From NCBI RefSeq assembly GCF_001907245.1, contig NZ_MQSU01000002.1, forward strand, positions 372,001-436,000: 64,000 nt of DNA, written 5' to 3'. Each line of letters opens with the position of its first letter. The stretch's first letter is position 1. The position numbers were made by a program, and so were the translations under genes. Positions 10,301-19,445 of this stretch are shown here, one piece after another. Origin of the DNA: Boudabousia liubingyangii (GTDB lineage Bacteria; Actinomycetota; Actinomycetes; Actinomycetales; Actinomycetaceae). The notes below the pieces were generated by a model. It was not told the origin of the DNA. It saw only the letters and a program-made list of their open reading frames with translations, and searched no databases.

Positions 10301-10693
10301 AACCTAGTGCTCCCCATCGCGCGCCTCGTCCAGATGGGCTTCGAAGTCCTCGCTACCAAGGGTACGGCCACGGTGCTACGCCGTAATGGTATTGAGGCGA
10401 CCGTGGTTCGCAAGGCCTCTGATGGTCGCGGCCCCAATGGCGAACCCACCATTATTGATCTGATTGCCGAAGGCCAGGTTGACCTAGTGATTAACACGCC
10501 TTCCGGCCAGGGTGCCCGCGCCGATGGTTACGAAATCCGAACCACCACAACGGCTGCCGAAAAGCCGATCATCACCACCATCCAGCAGCTTTCTGCCGCG
10601 GTTCGAGCTATCGAAGTACTACGTAAGGAAAGCTTCGAAGTTTGTTCCCTCCAGGAGCACTACGCACTAAGGAAAGCAGGTAAGGAAGCATGA
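7388..10693 (+). CDS. carB: Carbamoyl phosphate synthase, large subunit
   Basis: Makes carbamoyl phosphate from bicarbonate, ammonia and two ATP for pyrimidines and arginine. At 1101 residues it is full length. Two homologous ATP-grasp halves are visible. The first contains [30 protein letters not shown] and [19 protein letters not shown]. The second contains [30 protein letters not shown] and [21 protein letters not shown]-terminal MGS-like allosteric domain (from about residue 950, [17 protein letters not shown]) is also present. Codon use shifts from CTA towards CTG/CTT compared with carA, with no other sign of foreign origin. The stop overlaps pyrF by 4 bases. Confidence 0.98.
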   Translation: MPKRNDINSVLVIGSGPIVIGQACEFDYSGTQACRVLRNEGIRVILVNSNPATIMTDPGVADATYIEPITVPVLEKIIAKEKPDALLPTLGGQTALNAAMALSEAGILDRYGVEMIGANAAAIDAGEDRDQFKAIVEKCGAEVCRSEIAHTMDEVLAAADTLGYPIVIRPSFTMGGLGSGIAFNETELRQIAGLGLQQSRTTEVLLEESILGWKEYELELMRDKADNVVVVCSIENVDPVGVHTGDSITVAPALTLTDRELQKLRDIGIAVIREVGVDTGGCNIQFAVHPETGRVIVIEMNPRVSRSSALASKATGFPIAKIAARLAVGYTLDEIRNDITGSTPASFEPALDYVVVKVPRFAFEKFPASDPTLTTTMKSVGEAMALGRCFTEALNKAVRSIDKKGVGLHWSGPVPTPEQVAELLEAAKTPTEGRLVQIQQAIRGGATLEQVVEATKIDPWFVDQLFLLQEVADEVAQADGLRPEVLRKAKRHGFSDVQIGQIRGRSEATIREMRHAFGLRPVYKTVDTCAAEFAANTPYHYSSYDQETEVQPRERPAVIILGSGPNRIGQGIEFDYSCVHAAITLRDDYETVMVNCNPETVSTDYDISDRLYFEPLTLEDVLEVIHAESQAGPIAGVLVQLGGQTPLGLAKALEAEGVTILGTSPDAIDAAEDRELFGAVLDRAKLAAPAHGTATTASRALEVASEIGYPVLARPSFVLGGRGMEIIYDEAGFEDYLRRVGVGQVSENAGPLLIDRFLDDAIEIDVDALYDGTELFLGGVMEHIQECGIHSGDSACVLPPMTLSAKQLKQIRRATEAIAAGVGVRGLINIQFALLSDVLYVIEANPRASRTVPFVAKSTGVPLAAAAARIMTGATIAQLKEQGILPDTELNTEEYGGAIAVKEAVLPFRRFRTKEGAIVDTVLGPEMRSTGEVMGFDRDFPRAFAKAEAGASITLPTSGKLFVSIADRDKRNLVLPIARLVQMGFEVLATKGTATVLRRNGIEATVVRKASDGRGPNGEPTIIDLIAEGQVDLVINTPSGQGARADGYEIRTTTTAAEKPIITTIQQLSAAVRAIEVLRKESFEVCSLQEHYALRKAGKEA

Positions 10694-11547
10694 GCAAGAC
10701 TAACTTTGGCGAACGCCTAGCCGCAAAGGTCGAAGAGTTCGGCCCGGTTTGCGTGGGAGTGGACCCGCATCCGGCCTCCCTCGCTTCTTGGCAGCTTTCT
10801 GATAGCGCTGAAGGCGTACGAAACTTTGCCTTCGAAATGCTCAGTGCGCTAGGGGACCGAGTGGCGATCTTCAAGCCCCAGGCAGCCCTTTTTGAACGTC
10901 ATGGGGTAGCTGGTATGACCGCCTTGGCGGACTTCTTGGGTGCCTGCCGCGAGCAGGGAGTCCTGACCATCCTTGATGCTAAGCGTGGTGATATTGGCTC
11001 TACCATGACCGCCTATGCGCAGGCTTTTATGACGCCCGGTGCTGATTTCGAGGCCGACGCAGTCACCCTTTCTCCCTTCTTAGGCGTGGGCTCACTGCAG
11101 CCGGCTTTTGAACTGGCAGCTGAGAACAATAAAGGCGCCTTCATTTTGGCTTTGACTTCGAACCCCGAGGGCGCCTCGATCCAGCACTGTGTCTCGGCAG
11201 TGGATTCGGTCAGCGTTGCCGCCCGGGTGGCGCAGGAGGTCCAGGACCGAAACAACCTGCTTTCCGAGGGCGCTCATGGTTCCTTTGGCCTAGTAGTTGG
11301 TGCCACGGTGGGGGATGCTGCCCGTCGAGTGGGGCTAGACTTCTCGGACTTTACCGGCCCGCTGTTGGCCCCCGGAGTCGGAGCGCAGGGAGCTGGCGGA
11401 AAGGAAATCCGTGAGGTTTTCGGGACTCCGGCGCCCTTCGTCCTCGCCTCTGCCTCTCGTTCTGTGGCTGCCGGTGGTCCCCAGGCTACCGGTCTACAGG
11501 AAGCCTTCTCAAAGACCGTACTTGAAGCAAAGGGAGCCCTGAGCTAG
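10690..11547 (+). CDS. pyrF: Orotidine 5'-phosphate decarboxylase, type 2
   Basis: Decarboxylates OMP to UMP, the last step of the pathway. It has 285 residues of the longer actinobacterial subfamily: [21 protein letters not shown], the catalytic [11 protein letters not shown] with the Asp-Lys-Asp network, and the phosphate loop [12 protein letters not shown]. It is translationally coupled to carB. It is the last gene of the pyr operon seen here; pyrD and pyrE are not in the window. Its last codons contain the -35 and -10 elements of a predicted gmk promoter. Confidence 0.95.
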   Translation: MSKTNFGERLAAKVEEFGPVCVGVDPHPASLASWQLSDSAEGVRNFAFEMLSALGDRVAIFKPQAALFERHGVAGMTALADFLGACREQGVLTILDAKRGDIGSTMTAYAQAFMTPGADFEADAVTLSPFLGVGSLQPAFELAAENNKGAFILALTSNPEGASIQHCVSAVDSVSVAARVAQEVQDRNNLLSEGAHGSFGLVVGATVGDAARRVGLDFSDFTGPLLAPGVGAQGAGGKEIREVFGTPAPFVLASASRSVAAGGPQATGLQEAFSKTVLEAKGALS

Positions 11548-11550
11548 GAT
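11522..11550 (+). promoter_or_regulatory. Predicted gmk promoter giving a leaderless mRNA
   Basis: TTGAAG at 11522-11527 and TAGGAT at 11545-11550 are 17 bases apart, inside the 3' end of pyrF. Seven bases after the -10 lies the gmk ATG, so transcription would begin at or next to the start codon. There is no convincing Shine-Dalgarno. Leaderless genes are common in Actinobacteria. Confidence 0.6.
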
Positions 11551-11557
11551 TCTGCCC

Positions 11558-12115
11558 ATGAGTTTAGGTCAGGTAACAGTAGTAGCAGGTCCCACAGCAG
11601 TCGGTAAAGGCACGGTTCTTACGCGTTTGCGTGAACTGTATCCAGAACTCGTCTATTCGGTTTCTGCAACTACTCGTAATCCTCGTCCCGGAGAAGAAGA
11701 TGGGGTTCACTACCACTTCGTCACCCGGGAAGATTTCGAAAAAATGATTGCCGCCGGGCAGATGCTCGAATGGGCAGAAGTTCATGGCTTGAACCTTTAC
11801 GGCACCATGCGTCAGCCGGTTGCGGACGCGGTCGCCAAGGGGCAGCAGGTGATCGTGGAGGTGGATCTAGCCGGCGCTAGGCAAATCCGTCAGTCGATGC
11901 CGGAAGCCAAGCAGGTTTTTATCGCCCCGCCTTCCTTCGAAGTCCTACGCGAACGCCTAGTAGGGCGAGGGACGGAATCTCCCGAGGAACAGGAACGACG
12001 CCTGCAAACAGCTCGTGAGGAACTGGCCGCACAGTGCGAATTTGATGTGGTTATCACCAATGACACAGTGGAAAAGTGCGTGGCTGACCTAGCCCAGGTT
12101 ACGGGATTAGCGTAG
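11558..12115 (+). CDS. gmk: Guanylate kinase
   Basis: Phosphorylates GMP/dGMP to GDP/dGDP in the cytoplasm. It has 185 residues: P-loop VVAGPTAVGKGTV, the GMP-binding region YSVSATTRNPRPGEEDG with HYHFV, and the lid RGTESPEEQERRL. The order pyrF-gmk-rpoZ-coaBC-metK is conserved in Actinobacteria, but the integration host factor gene mihF that usually sits between pyrF and gmk is missing: the gap is only 10 bases. It appears to have its own promoter overlapping the end of pyrF. Confidence 0.96.
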   Translation: MSLGQVTVVAGPTAVGKGTVLTRLRELYPELVYSVSATTRNPRPGEEDGVHYHFVTREDFEKMIAAGQMLEWAEVHGLNLYGTMRQPVADAVAKGQQVIVEVDLAGARQIRQSMPEAKQVFIAPPSFEVLRERLVGRGTESPEEQERRLQTAREELAAQCEFDVVITNDTVEKCVADLAQVTGLA

Positions 12116-12164
12116 AATAGCACGGTAACCGATAGCTTTAACCGCTCTCAGATTAAGGAAATTC

Positions 12165-12440
12165 ATGACAACCGGTATTGTGGCACACCCCGAAGGTATT
12201 ACCTCTCCTCCTATCGATGATCTATTGGAGCAGGTCGATTCCAAGTACGCCCTAGTCGTTTACTCGGCACGTCGTGCACGCGAAATTAACACCTACTTGC
12301 GTCAGCGTTCCGCTGGCATGATCCAGGGCGTCCCGCCGCTAGTAGAGACCGAACCCGATCAGAAGCCGCTTTCCATCTCCATGCATGAGATCGCTGAAGG
12401 CAAGCTGAACTTCTACACTGATACGGCTATTAGCGAGTAA
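12165..12440 (+). CDS. rpoZ: DNA-directed RNA polymerase omega subunit
   Basis: Small subunit that helps fold and hold the beta-prime subunit of RNA polymerase. At 91 residues its length is typical for Actinobacteria. The core PPIDDLLEQVDSKYALVVYS and ARRAREINTYL is the omega signature, and SISMHEIAEGKLNF is the C-terminal segment. A good AAGGA ribosome binding site precedes the ATG. The gap to gmk is 49 bases. The stop lies 2 bases before the GTG of coaBC, so the two are co-transcribed. Confidence 0.95.
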   Translation: MTTGIVAHPEGITSPPIDDLLEQVDSKYALVVYSARRAREINTYLRQRSAGMIQGVPPLVETEPDQKPLSISMHEIAEGKLNFYTDTAISE

Positions 12441-12442
12441 CA

Positions 12443-13717
12443 GTGTCGCAATCCGCTTCGGCTTCCGTACTGGTAGGCGTTAGTGGTGGAATCGCCGCAT
12501 TCAAAGCGGTCACAGTCGTTCGGCTCCTCAAAAAAGCCGGCTACGATGTGCACGTGGTTCCTACCGCTAACGCCTTGCGTATGGTTGGGGCTGCCACTTG
12601 GGAAGCAGTCTCTGGTCACCCCGTAACCGTGGACCCATTCACTGGGGCCGCGGATTCTTTGCATGTCAACCTAGGCAAACAGGCAGATGCCGTCATCCTA
12701 GTGCCAGCTACCGCTAACCTGATCGGAAAGATCAGCAACGGTATTGCTGACGACATGCTCACCACCACCTTCCTGACCGCTACCTGCCCGGTTTTCATCT
12801 GCCCCGCCATGCACACCCAAATGTGGCAGGCACCCGCAGTCAAAGAAAACGTAGCGAAACTTCGCGCCCGTGGCTATCACTTTATTGGCCCGGTTTCTGG
12901 TGATCTAACCTCTGGCGATAGCGGGGAAGGGCGCCTAGCTGAACCCGAAGAAATCTTCGCTCGCTTTGAATCCCAATTCCGTTCCCACACCCATAGCGAA
13001 ACTGAAGCTACCAACGCTGATCAGCTAGCCGACTCACCCTTGCGGGACAAGCATGTGGTAGTTACCGCGGGTGGAACCCGGGAGCCAATCGATCCAGTAC
13101 GATTCCTTTCGAACCGTTCTTCTGGACGCCAAGGGGCCGCCCTAGCTGAAGCAGCACTAAAAGCCGGGGCACAAAAAGTTACGCTAGTTAACGTCAATAT
13201 GGAGGTTCCCCTTCCAGAGGGCGTTGAAGAGGTCAAGGTTTCTTCCACGCTCGAACTGGAGAAAGCCCTCGATGAGCTTTTTGACTCGCTAGACGTTCTA
13301 ATCATGTGCGCGGCGGTCAGCGATTACCGTCCGGCCGTGGTGAGCGAAGAAAAACTTAAGAAAACCGCCTCAGATACCTTCTCCCTTGAGCTGGTAAAAA
13401 ACCCAGACCTGCTAGCCCAGTTGGGGGCGCGTCCTCGGGAAGGCAAAGTGTTGGTAGGCTTCGCCGCGGAAACCGCCGGGGGACAGGCTGGCCTGGACTT
13501 CGCCAAACGGAAAATCCAAGCCAAGCAGGCGGATTTATTGGTTTATAACCAGGTCGGAAACGAACAGGGCTTCGGGGACCGTCCCAACCAGGTCCAGGTC
13601 ATTAACCGACAGGGCGAAATCCTTGGACAAGCTGCCGGATCCAAGCAGCTTGTCGCCGAAAAAATTATTGAAATTATCATCAACCAGAGCATCCTCAAGG
13701 ATGCGGCTTCATCCTAG
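12443..13717 (+). CDS. coaBC: Bifunctional phosphopantothenoylcysteine decarboxylase / phosphopantothenate-cysteine ligase
   Basis: Two steps of coenzyme A synthesis in one protein of 424 residues starting at GTG. The FMN-binding CoaC part (about 1-180) has VGVSGGIAAFKA and the substrate clamp. The CoaB part (about 195-420) has VVTAGGTREPIDPVRFLSNR and an AAVSDYRP motif. Two positions differ from the E. coli enzyme: the PAMN motif reads PAMH (CPAMHTQMW), and the flap cysteine is replaced (DLTSGDSGEGRLAEP). I recall similar changes in mycobacterial CoaBC, so they are probably lineage-typical rather than inactivating. It is coupled to rpoZ. Confidence 0.95.
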   Translation: MSQSASASVLVGVSGGIAAFKAVTVVRLLKKAGYDVHVVPTANALRMVGAATWEAVSGHPVTVDPFTGAADSLHVNLGKQADAVILVPATANLIGKISNGIADDMLTTTFLTATCPVFICPAMHTQMWQAPAVKENVAKLRARGYHFIGPVSGDLTSGDSGEGRLAEPEEIFARFESQFRSHTHSETEATNADQLADSPLRDKHVVVTAGGTREPIDPVRFLSNRSSGRQGAALAEAALKAGAQKVTLVNVNMEVPLPEGVEEVKVSSTLELEKALDELFDSLDVLIMCAAVSDYRPAVVSEEKLKKTASDTFSLELVKNPDLLAQLGARPREGKVLVGFAAETAGGQAGLDFAKRKIQAKQADLLVYNQVGNEQGFGDRPNQVQVINRQGEILGQAAGSKQLVAEKIIEIIINQSILKDAASS

Positions 13718-13726
13718 GAGTTTTAA

Positions 13727-14905
13727 ATGCAGCTATTTACTTCCGAATCCGTCACTGAGGGACACCCCGATAAAGTCTGTGACCGGATTTCTGACTCCAT
13801 CCTTGACGCCCTGCTAGAGCAGGATCCCAAGTCACGCGTTGCAGTAGAAACCCTAGCCACCAAGGGCCTCATCCACGTCGTCGGTGAAGTTACCACCGAA
13901 GCCTACGTGGAAATCCCCGAAATCGTCCGTCGGGAACTAGAAATCATCGGCTACACCTCTTCAGAGGTTGGTTTTGATGCGCGCTCCTGCGGTGTTTGTG
14001 TATCCATTGGTCAGCAGTCCAGCGATATTGAAGCTGCCGTTAACTCTTCTCTTGAGCAGCGTCTAGGACAGAATACCGACGAACTTGATCTTCAGGGTGC
14101 CGGCGACCAAGGCCTCATGTTCGGCTACGCCTGTGATGAGACCCCTGACCTGATGCCTGCTCCGATTTGGCTTTCTCACCGCCTTGCCCAGCGTCTCACC
14201 CAGGTGCGTAAAGATGGCATTGTGGAAGGCTTCTACCCGGACGGCAAGACCCAGGTAACCCTCGCTTACGACGGGGATCGCCCGGTTGCAGTCCGCAACG
14301 TCCTAGTCTCCACTCAGCACAGCGCTGACCTGCAGCTAGAGCAGATCCAGGAACTGGTGGCAAAGGAAGTGATTGATCCGGTACTTCAGGAATCTGGTCT
14401 GGACCTAGACCTCAGCGAAGTAACCTACCAGGTCAACCCCTCCGGCAAGTTCGTCATCGGTGGTCCTGCTGGTGACGCTGGCCTAACCGGACGCAAGATC
14501 ATTGTTGACACCTACGGTGGTATGGCCCGTCACGGTGGCGGCGCCTTCTCTGGTAAGGACCCGTCGAAGGTTGACCGCTCTGCCTCGTACGCCATGCGTT
14601 GGATCGCTAAGAACTTGGTGGCTGCCGGCATTGCTAAGCGCGTAGAGCTCCAGGTTTCATACGCGATCGGTTCCTCCCACCCCGTTTCCCTCTGGGTCAA
14701 CTCTTATGGCACCGGTGTCATCCCAGACGCTCAGATCGCGGAACTGGTCCGTCAGAACTTCGACCTGCGTCCCGCTGCAATCGTCCGCGACCTTGACCTA
14801 CTGCGTCCGATCTACGCCCAAACCGCAGCTTATGGCCACTTTGGCCGTCCGGGGCTGCCCTGGGAAGAAACCAACCGGGTGGAAGCCCTTCGTGCCGGAA
14901 TCTAG
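13727..14905 (+). CDS. metK: S-adenosylmethionine synthase
   Basis: Makes SAM from methionine and ATP. It has 392 residues, full length: the N-terminal [16 protein letters not shown], the family signature [12 protein letters not shown], and the phosphate loop [22 protein letters not shown] lies 7 bases before the ATG. The 3' end overlaps the chosen start of priA by 14 bases. No SAM riboswitch is seen upstream, consistent with its position inside a housekeeping operon. Confidence 0.97.
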   Translation: MQLFTSESVTEGHPDKVCDRISDSILDALLEQDPKSRVAVETLATKGLIHVVGEVTTEAYVEIPEIVRRELEIIGYTSSEVGFDARSCGVCVSIGQQSSDIEAAVNSSLEQRLGQNTDELDLQGAGDQGLMFGYACDETPDLMPAPIWLSHRLAQRLTQVRKDGIVEGFYPDGKTQVTLAYDGDRPVAVRNVLVSTQHSADLQLEQIQELVAKEVIDPVLQESGLDLDLSEVTYQVNPSGKFVIGGPAGDAGLTGRKIIVDTYGGMARHGGGAFSGKDPSKVDRSASYAMRWIAKNLVAAGIAKRVELQVSYAIGSSHPVSLWVNSYGTGVIPDAQIAELVRQNFDLRPAAIVRDLDLLRPIYAQTAAYGHFGRPGLPWEETNRVEALRAGI

Positions 14906-17006
14906 CCTCTTTTCACCACTGATTGATCACCCCGGGGTGGTTGCTTCGGTGGTGTTAACCGGGGTGCCCGCGCATCTGAGCTCCGCATTTGACTACCTCG
15001 TCCCAGAGGAACTAGTTAAAGACGTTCAGATCGGGGTCCCCGTAGAGGTAAAACTGGCCGGCTCAAAACGTATTGGTTGGGTTGTAGAGCTAACCGATCA
15101 CTCTGATTTTCAGGGGCAACTACAACCTATCCTGCGGGTTCTTTCGCCCTTCCCGCTGCTTACCGCACCAGTTTGGCAAGCGATTAAACAGGTTGCCCAT
15201 TGGCGAGTCGGCACGGCCAGTCAGCTTCTACGCGCGGCTATTCCGGCGCGCCACGTCAGCGCTGAGAAAGCTTTCCTTAAGTCGCTATCAGCAGGGGACG
15301 GGAAGCAGGCTGTTCAGGAAACTTCGGCGTCCGGTAGTTCGGTTGCATCCCCAGAAGTGCCCAGTGAAGACGAACCGGCTGCCCTACCGGAACCCGCGGG
15401 TGCATTCACGGCCTACCAGCTGGGGGAACCCTTTCTAAAGCACCTGCTAAGCGGCGATCAGCCACAGGCCATCTGGCAGTATCAGCCGGCAACGCATACC
15501 TCGGATTTCGATGCTCCCGCGCTTACTGAGCTACTCTCGCCACTCCTAGTAAGGAACGCTGGCGTACTAATAGTGGTTCCCACGGCCCGGGAAGCTCAAG
15601 CGCTAGCAGACGAATTATCCGGCCAACTGCCCGTCGAAGCTGCGGTAATGCACCATGAGCTTAGTGCCGCCGAAAGATATCGCATGTTCCTTGAGGTTAA
15701 ATCAGGGATCAGCAAGTTCGTGATTGGTACCCGTAGTGCGATTTGGGCTCCGGTAGCAGACCTAGAATTGATCCTAGTTTTGGGTAGTGGTGATGATTCG
15801 CTACAAAGCCCCAAAGCGCCCTATGCGGCCACCTGGGAGATTGCAAAAATCCGTGCGCGAATCGAAAACACGGCACTTATTTTGGGTTCCCTAGCCCCAA
15901 GTCTCTGGGACTGCTGGCAACTTCAAAACGCGGGTATGCATCTAATTGCCCCCACTAGGCAACAGTGGCAAAAGCGCGGTTTGCAACTGATATATCAAGA
16001 TGAAGTACAGGCAGAGCGGGCCGGTGCCTCGGCGTGGTCAAGGCTGCCCCAGTTCGCCCATCACCAGTTAAAGAAGGCGCTCGATCAGGGCCTGCCAGTA
16101 CTGGTCAGTGTTCGTTCAGGCGGCTATATCCCCACGATTACCTGTCGTAGCTGTGGGACCCGCGCCGCCTGTAAACGGTGCGGCGGCCCCCTAAGTTCCA
16201 CTAGCAGTGCTAACACCACCAGCCCCTTTGAGACCATGGCTTGCGCCTGGTGCGGTACGAAGCCCACCCAATATCGCTGCAGTGAATGCCAAGGAACTAA
16301 CTTCCGAGCCGGTCGGATTGGGGCTGACCGGACGGCAGAAGAACTGGGTCGGGCCTTTCCCCAGATTCCGGTTCTGGTTTCTTCTGCGGCTCGTGGCATC
16401 ATTAAGGAAGTGCGGGAACGAGCTCAGATCGTGGTGGCTACTCCCGGAAGTGAACCTTTCGCCCCACAGGGTTTCGGCGCCGCGCTGGTGCTAGACACCA
16501 GTATGGCCTTGCGCCTACCAGATTTTGAAGCTGAATCAAAGGCCATCACTGATTGGCTGCGCCTGCGCTCACGCTTGGCAGATAATGGGTCACTGATTCT
16601 TTCTGGCCTCCTTCCGGTTCCTATTCGCCAGGCTCTGTTAACTGGTCGTTGCCTGCCATTTTTAGAGGAGGAGTTAGCCGAACGCCGCCAGATTCCGCTG
16701 CCCCCAGCAGTATGGTTGGCGCAGGTTTCTGGATCCCAAGCGGCCCTTCAAGAGCTCTATGAGCGACTTTCAGAGCGGTTTAGTAGCGACGCTGTAACTA
16801 TTTATCCGCCCATTCTAACTAGGGGAGAGGTCGCCCAAGAGGCCCGCACTGAAACCTCGATTTTTGAGCCCTACCGACTGGTGGTGGTAGCGCCTTGGGA
16901 TCAGGCTTCCGAGGTTGCTGGAGCACTAGGGGAGTACCGTTCGCAGATTGGTGCGCTCAGAAATGAGCGTTTCTTGGTGAAGGTTCAGCCCCAGTCTTTA
17001 ACCTGA
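14892..17006 (+). CDS. priA: PriA-like primosomal protein N' lacking helicase motifs
   Basis: Homologue of the replication-restart protein PriA, 704 residues. The GTG at 14892 has GTGGAAG about 7 bases upstream and overlaps metK by 14 bases; a GTG at 14937 is the alternative. The 3'BD-like N-terminus ([30 protein letters not shown]) and the zinc-binding block with paired cysteines ([29 protein letters not shown]) are clear. The Walker A GSGKT and the DEEH box are absent (GSGDDSL at the latter place). Loss of helicase motifs is a known trait of actinobacterial PriA, so it is probably a DNA- or replisome-binding protein rather than a helicase. Confidence 0.88.
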   Translation: MPESSLFSPLIDHPGVVASVVLTGVPAHLSSAFDYLVPEELVKDVQIGVPVEVKLAGSKRIGWVVELTDHSDFQGQLQPILRVLSPFPLLTAPVWQAIKQVAHWRVGTASQLLRAAIPARHVSAEKAFLKSLSAGDGKQAVQETSASGSSVASPEVPSEDEPAALPEPAGAFTAYQLGEPFLKHLLSGDQPQAIWQYQPATHTSDFDAPALTELLSPLLVRNAGVLIVVPTAREAQALADELSGQLPVEAAVMHHELSAAERYRMFLEVKSGISKFVIGTRSAIWAPVADLELILVLGSGDDSLQSPKAPYAATWEIAKIRARIENTALILGSLAPSLWDCWQLQNAGMHLIAPTRQQWQKRGLQLIYQDEVQAERAGASAWSRLPQFAHHQLKKALDQGLPVLVSVRSGGYIPTITCRSCGTRAACKRCGGPLSSTSSANTTSPFETMACAWCGTKPTQYRCSECQGTNFRAGRIGADRTAEELGRAFPQIPVLVSSAARGIIKEVRERAQIVVATPGSEPFAPQGFGAALVLDTSMALRLPDFEAESKAITDWLRLRSRLADNGSLILSGLLPVPIRQALLTGRCLPFLEEELAERRQIPLPPAVWLAQVSGSQAALQELYERLSERFSSDAVTIYPPILTRGEVAQEARTETSIFEPYRLVVVAPWDQASEVAGALGEYRSQIGALRNERFLVKVQPQSLT

Positions 17007-17063
17007 GAAAGCTCTTGCCGTCCGGGCCGCCGCTTCGTCCGTCATTTGCCGGTGGCTTGGCAT

Positions 17064-17076
17064 TACAATATGACTG
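17064..17076 (+). promoter_or_regulatory. Predicted -10 element for a leaderless fmt transcript
   Basis: TACAAT (17064-17069) ends 7 bases before the fmt ATG, so the first transcribed base would be at or next to the start codon. No Shine-Dalgarno is visible in the space. The -35 region is weak. Confidence 0.5.
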
Positions 17077-18042
17077 ATGCGTGTTTTATTTGTTGGTACC
17101 CCAGATGTTGCCGTTGCACCCCTGCGTGCGCTTCTTGAATCCGAACACCAAGTTGTTGGTGTTCTAACCCGAACCGATGCCCGGGCTGGGCGCGGACGGA
17201 AACTGGTTTCCTCACCTGTTGCCCAGGTTGCCGAGGAAGCAGGCTTGCCCGTTATTAAAGCTGATTCTTTGAAACAGCCAGAGGTGCTTGCACAGATTTT
17301 GGACCTGGGCCCTCAGGTAGCCATTGTGGTTGCCTACGGTGCTTTGATTCCGCTTAAAGCCCTGGAAGCACTTCCTATGGGTTGGCTAAATCTGCATTTT
17401 TCGGCCCTGCCTAGGTGGCGTGGTGCGGCTCCCGTGCAGCGGGCGATTCAGGCTGGTGATGAAGAGATCGGCCTGAGCGTTTTCATGCTCGATGAAGGGC
17501 TGGATACGGGTCCGCTTTATGCACGACGTAAGTACCCCTTGGATCCTGATGCGACCACCGGCCAGGTGCTCTCTGAACTCTCTGAGACAGGTGCGCGCGT
17601 GATCTTGAATGTGCTCGAACAGATCAAGGATGGCAGTGTTATGCCGATGCGCCAAAAAGAGGCTGGTATGACCTTGGCACCCAAGTTGGATAGTAGCGAC
17701 ACCGGGATTAGTTTCGAGGTTCCCGCGGTGACCGTTAAGCGCCGTATTAATGCGGTTACACCGGCACCGGGAGCTTGGACTTTGCGTCACCAACCAGACT
17801 CTGAGCCCCAACGTTTAAAGCTTGAGCCCGTGATGGTCCTTGACGAGGCGGCGCCTTCTGATCTACTTCCCGGTTCCCTAGTGGTTTCTAAGCGTTCGGT
17901 GAGCGTGGTGTGCGCTGATAACACGATGGTGGAGCTTTCCCGGGTTGCTCCAGCCGGTAAGGGCTGGATGAATGCCGCTGACTGGGCCCGAGGTGCTCAC
18001 TTGGGTGAGCAGGACCGTTTAGGGGTGACTTTAGATGCCTGA
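17077..18042 (+). CDS. fmt: Methionyl-tRNA formyltransferase
   Basis: Formylates initiator Met-tRNA using 10-formyl-THF. It has 321 residues. The N-terminal Rossmann domain starts VLFVGTPDVAVAPLRALL. The catalytic region includes VVVAYGALIP and LNLHFSALPRWRGAAPVQRAI-type residues, with the HxSxLPxWRG core. The C-terminal OB-like domain begins near residue 210. It overlaps rsmB by 8 bases. A good -10 element just before the ATG suggests a leaderless mRNA. The order priA-fmt-rsmB-rpe is conserved in Actinobacteria. Confidence 0.96.
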   Translation: MRVLFVGTPDVAVAPLRALLESEHQVVGVLTRTDARAGRGRKLVSSPVAQVAEEAGLPVIKADSLKQPEVLAQILDLGPQVAIVVAYGALIPLKALEALPMGWLNLHFSALPRWRGAAPVQRAIQAGDEEIGLSVFMLDEGLDTGPLYARRKYPLDPDATTGQVLSELSETGARVILNVLEQIKDGSVMPMRQKEAGMTLAPKLDSSDTGISFEVPAVTVKRRINAVTPAPGAWTLRHQPDSEPQRLKLEPVMVLDEAAPSDLLPGSLVVSKRSVSVVCADNTMVELSRVAPAGKGWMNAADWARGAHLGEQDRLGVTLDA

Positions 18043-19444
18043 GAAGAAGTACCGTGACGGCTACCGGAAGAAGCGAGCCGCGGATCCGGCTAGGTTAGCC
18101 GCTTTGGATATTATGGCTCAGGTTCGAGAAGAGGGTGCCTACGCCAATTTGGTTGCTTCAGCAACGCTCTCAGATTATGGCTTGAGCGGCCGGGACGCGG
18201 CTTTCTCCCTGGAATTGGCCTATGGGGCTTTGCGTATGCAGGGCTACTATGACGCAATCTTAAGCAACTGCGCTACTATGCCACTTTCGGATCTGGATCC
18301 GCTGATTTTGGACGTCCTGCGACTGGGCACTCACCAGCTCATCAATATGCGAGTCCCCGCCCATGCGGCCTTGGCTGCGACGGTAGACGTGGCCCGTCAG
18401 GTGGCCTCTGATGGCCCCTCTCGCTTGGTTAATGCGGTTCTGCGCCGAGTTTCAGAAAAGACCCCAGAAGAATGGTTCAACCTAGTTGGCCAGGACGAAC
18501 CTGAACTGGACCGCCTCTCTCTACAGTACTCGCATCCTCGTTGGATTACGAAGGCCTTTTTTGAGGCGCTAAAGGAACAGGGGCGTTCAGAGGAACTGGA
18601 AGCTCTTTTAGCCGCCGATAACGAGGCCGCTAAGGTGGTTCTGGCTGCCCGCCCGGCACTTATTTCACAGTCCGAACTTCTTGACGAGGTGGGCGCGCGC
18701 GGTTCTGCTGGAGAGCTGGCAGATAACGCCGTGGTCATGGCTTCCGGGGTTCCGGCTAAGGTTCCTGCCGTGGTCGATGGTCTAGCTGGGGTACAGGATC
18801 AGGGCTCTCAGTTAGTAACCGAGATTTTTGCTAAGGTTCCTTTGGAAGGCAAGGATGATTTTTGGCTCGATATGTGTGCGGGCCCGGGTGGTAAGGCGGC
18901 GCTATTGTGCGGTTACGCCCAAGAATCTGGTGCGCAGCTGATCGCCAATGAGGTTCATCCGCATCGCGCGAAGCTGGTCCAAAAGTCTTTGCGGGCGTTC
19001 GATCGTCAAAGCTACCGGATCCGCTTGGGGGATGGGCGTCGGCTCCCGAAAGAAGATGACTTGATTGAGGCATTTGACCGGATCCTGCTGGATGCTCCCT
19101 GTACTGGTTTGGGTTCGTTACGTCGTCGTCCTGAGGCACGCTGGACTAAGAAACCTAAGGATCTAAAGGATCTATTGGTACTCCAAAGCGAACTTATCGA
19201 TGCCGCGCTGGAAGTGCTACGTCCAGGCGGGCTATTGGGGTATATCACGTGCTCCCCGCAGGTTGATGAGACGACTGGGCAAGTTAACCGCCTACTCGCT
19301 GAAAAGCGGGTTGAACTAGTCGATATTTCAGAGTTTGTGCCTCAGCCCTTGCAAGAATTACTTTCAGAGCAAGGTACTCTTCAGTTGTGGCCCCACCACG
19401 GTGGTACCGACGCCATGTTCTTGAGTGTGTTGCGAAAGGTCTAG
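18035..19444 (+). CDS. rsmB: 16S rRNA (cytosine967-C5)-methyltransferase RsmB
   Basis: SAM-dependent methyltransferase for 16S rRNA, 469 residues. An N-terminal NusB-like RNA-binding domain (about 15-160, ARLAALDIMAQVREEGAYAN) is followed by the catalytic domain. That domain has the SAM motif DMCAGPGGKAALL, motif IV DAPCTGLGSLRRRPE and the catalytic cysteine in ITCSPQVDETTGQV. A basic, lysine-rich N-terminus (PEKKYRDGYRKKRA) is usual in actinobacterial versions. It is coupled to fmt by an 8-base overlap and leads straight into rpe. Confidence 0.95.
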   Translation: MPEKKYRDGYRKKRAADPARLAALDIMAQVREEGAYANLVASATLSDYGLSGRDAAFSLELAYGALRMQGYYDAILSNCATMPLSDLDPLILDVLRLGTHQLINMRVPAHAALAATVDVARQVASDGPSRLVNAVLRRVSEKTPEEWFNLVGQDEPELDRLSLQYSHPRWITKAFFEALKEQGRSEELEALLAADNEAAKVVLAARPALISQSELLDEVGARGSAGELADNAVVMASGVPAKVPAVVDGLAGVQDQGSQLVTEIFAKVPLEGKDDFWLDMCAGPGGKAALLCGYAQESGAQLIANEVHPHRAKLVQKSLRAFDRQSYRIRLGDGRRLPKEDDLIEAFDRILLDAPCTGLGSLRRRPEARWTKKPKDLKDLLVLQSELIDAALEVLRPGGLLGYITCSPQVDETTGQVNRLLAEKRVELVDISEFVPQPLQELLSEQGTLQLWPHHGGTDAMFLSVLRKV

Positions 19445-19445
19445 G

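Noticed and set aside
9754-10497. 247-codon open frame on the minus strand inside carB
   Set aside because: It is antisense to a highly conserved gene, has biased low-complexity composition and no ribosome binding site or family resemblance.
7388-10693. Codon-use shift in carB as sign of transfer
   Set aside because: The gene sits in an intact operon with coupled starts; the shift is mild and fits expression level or length effects.
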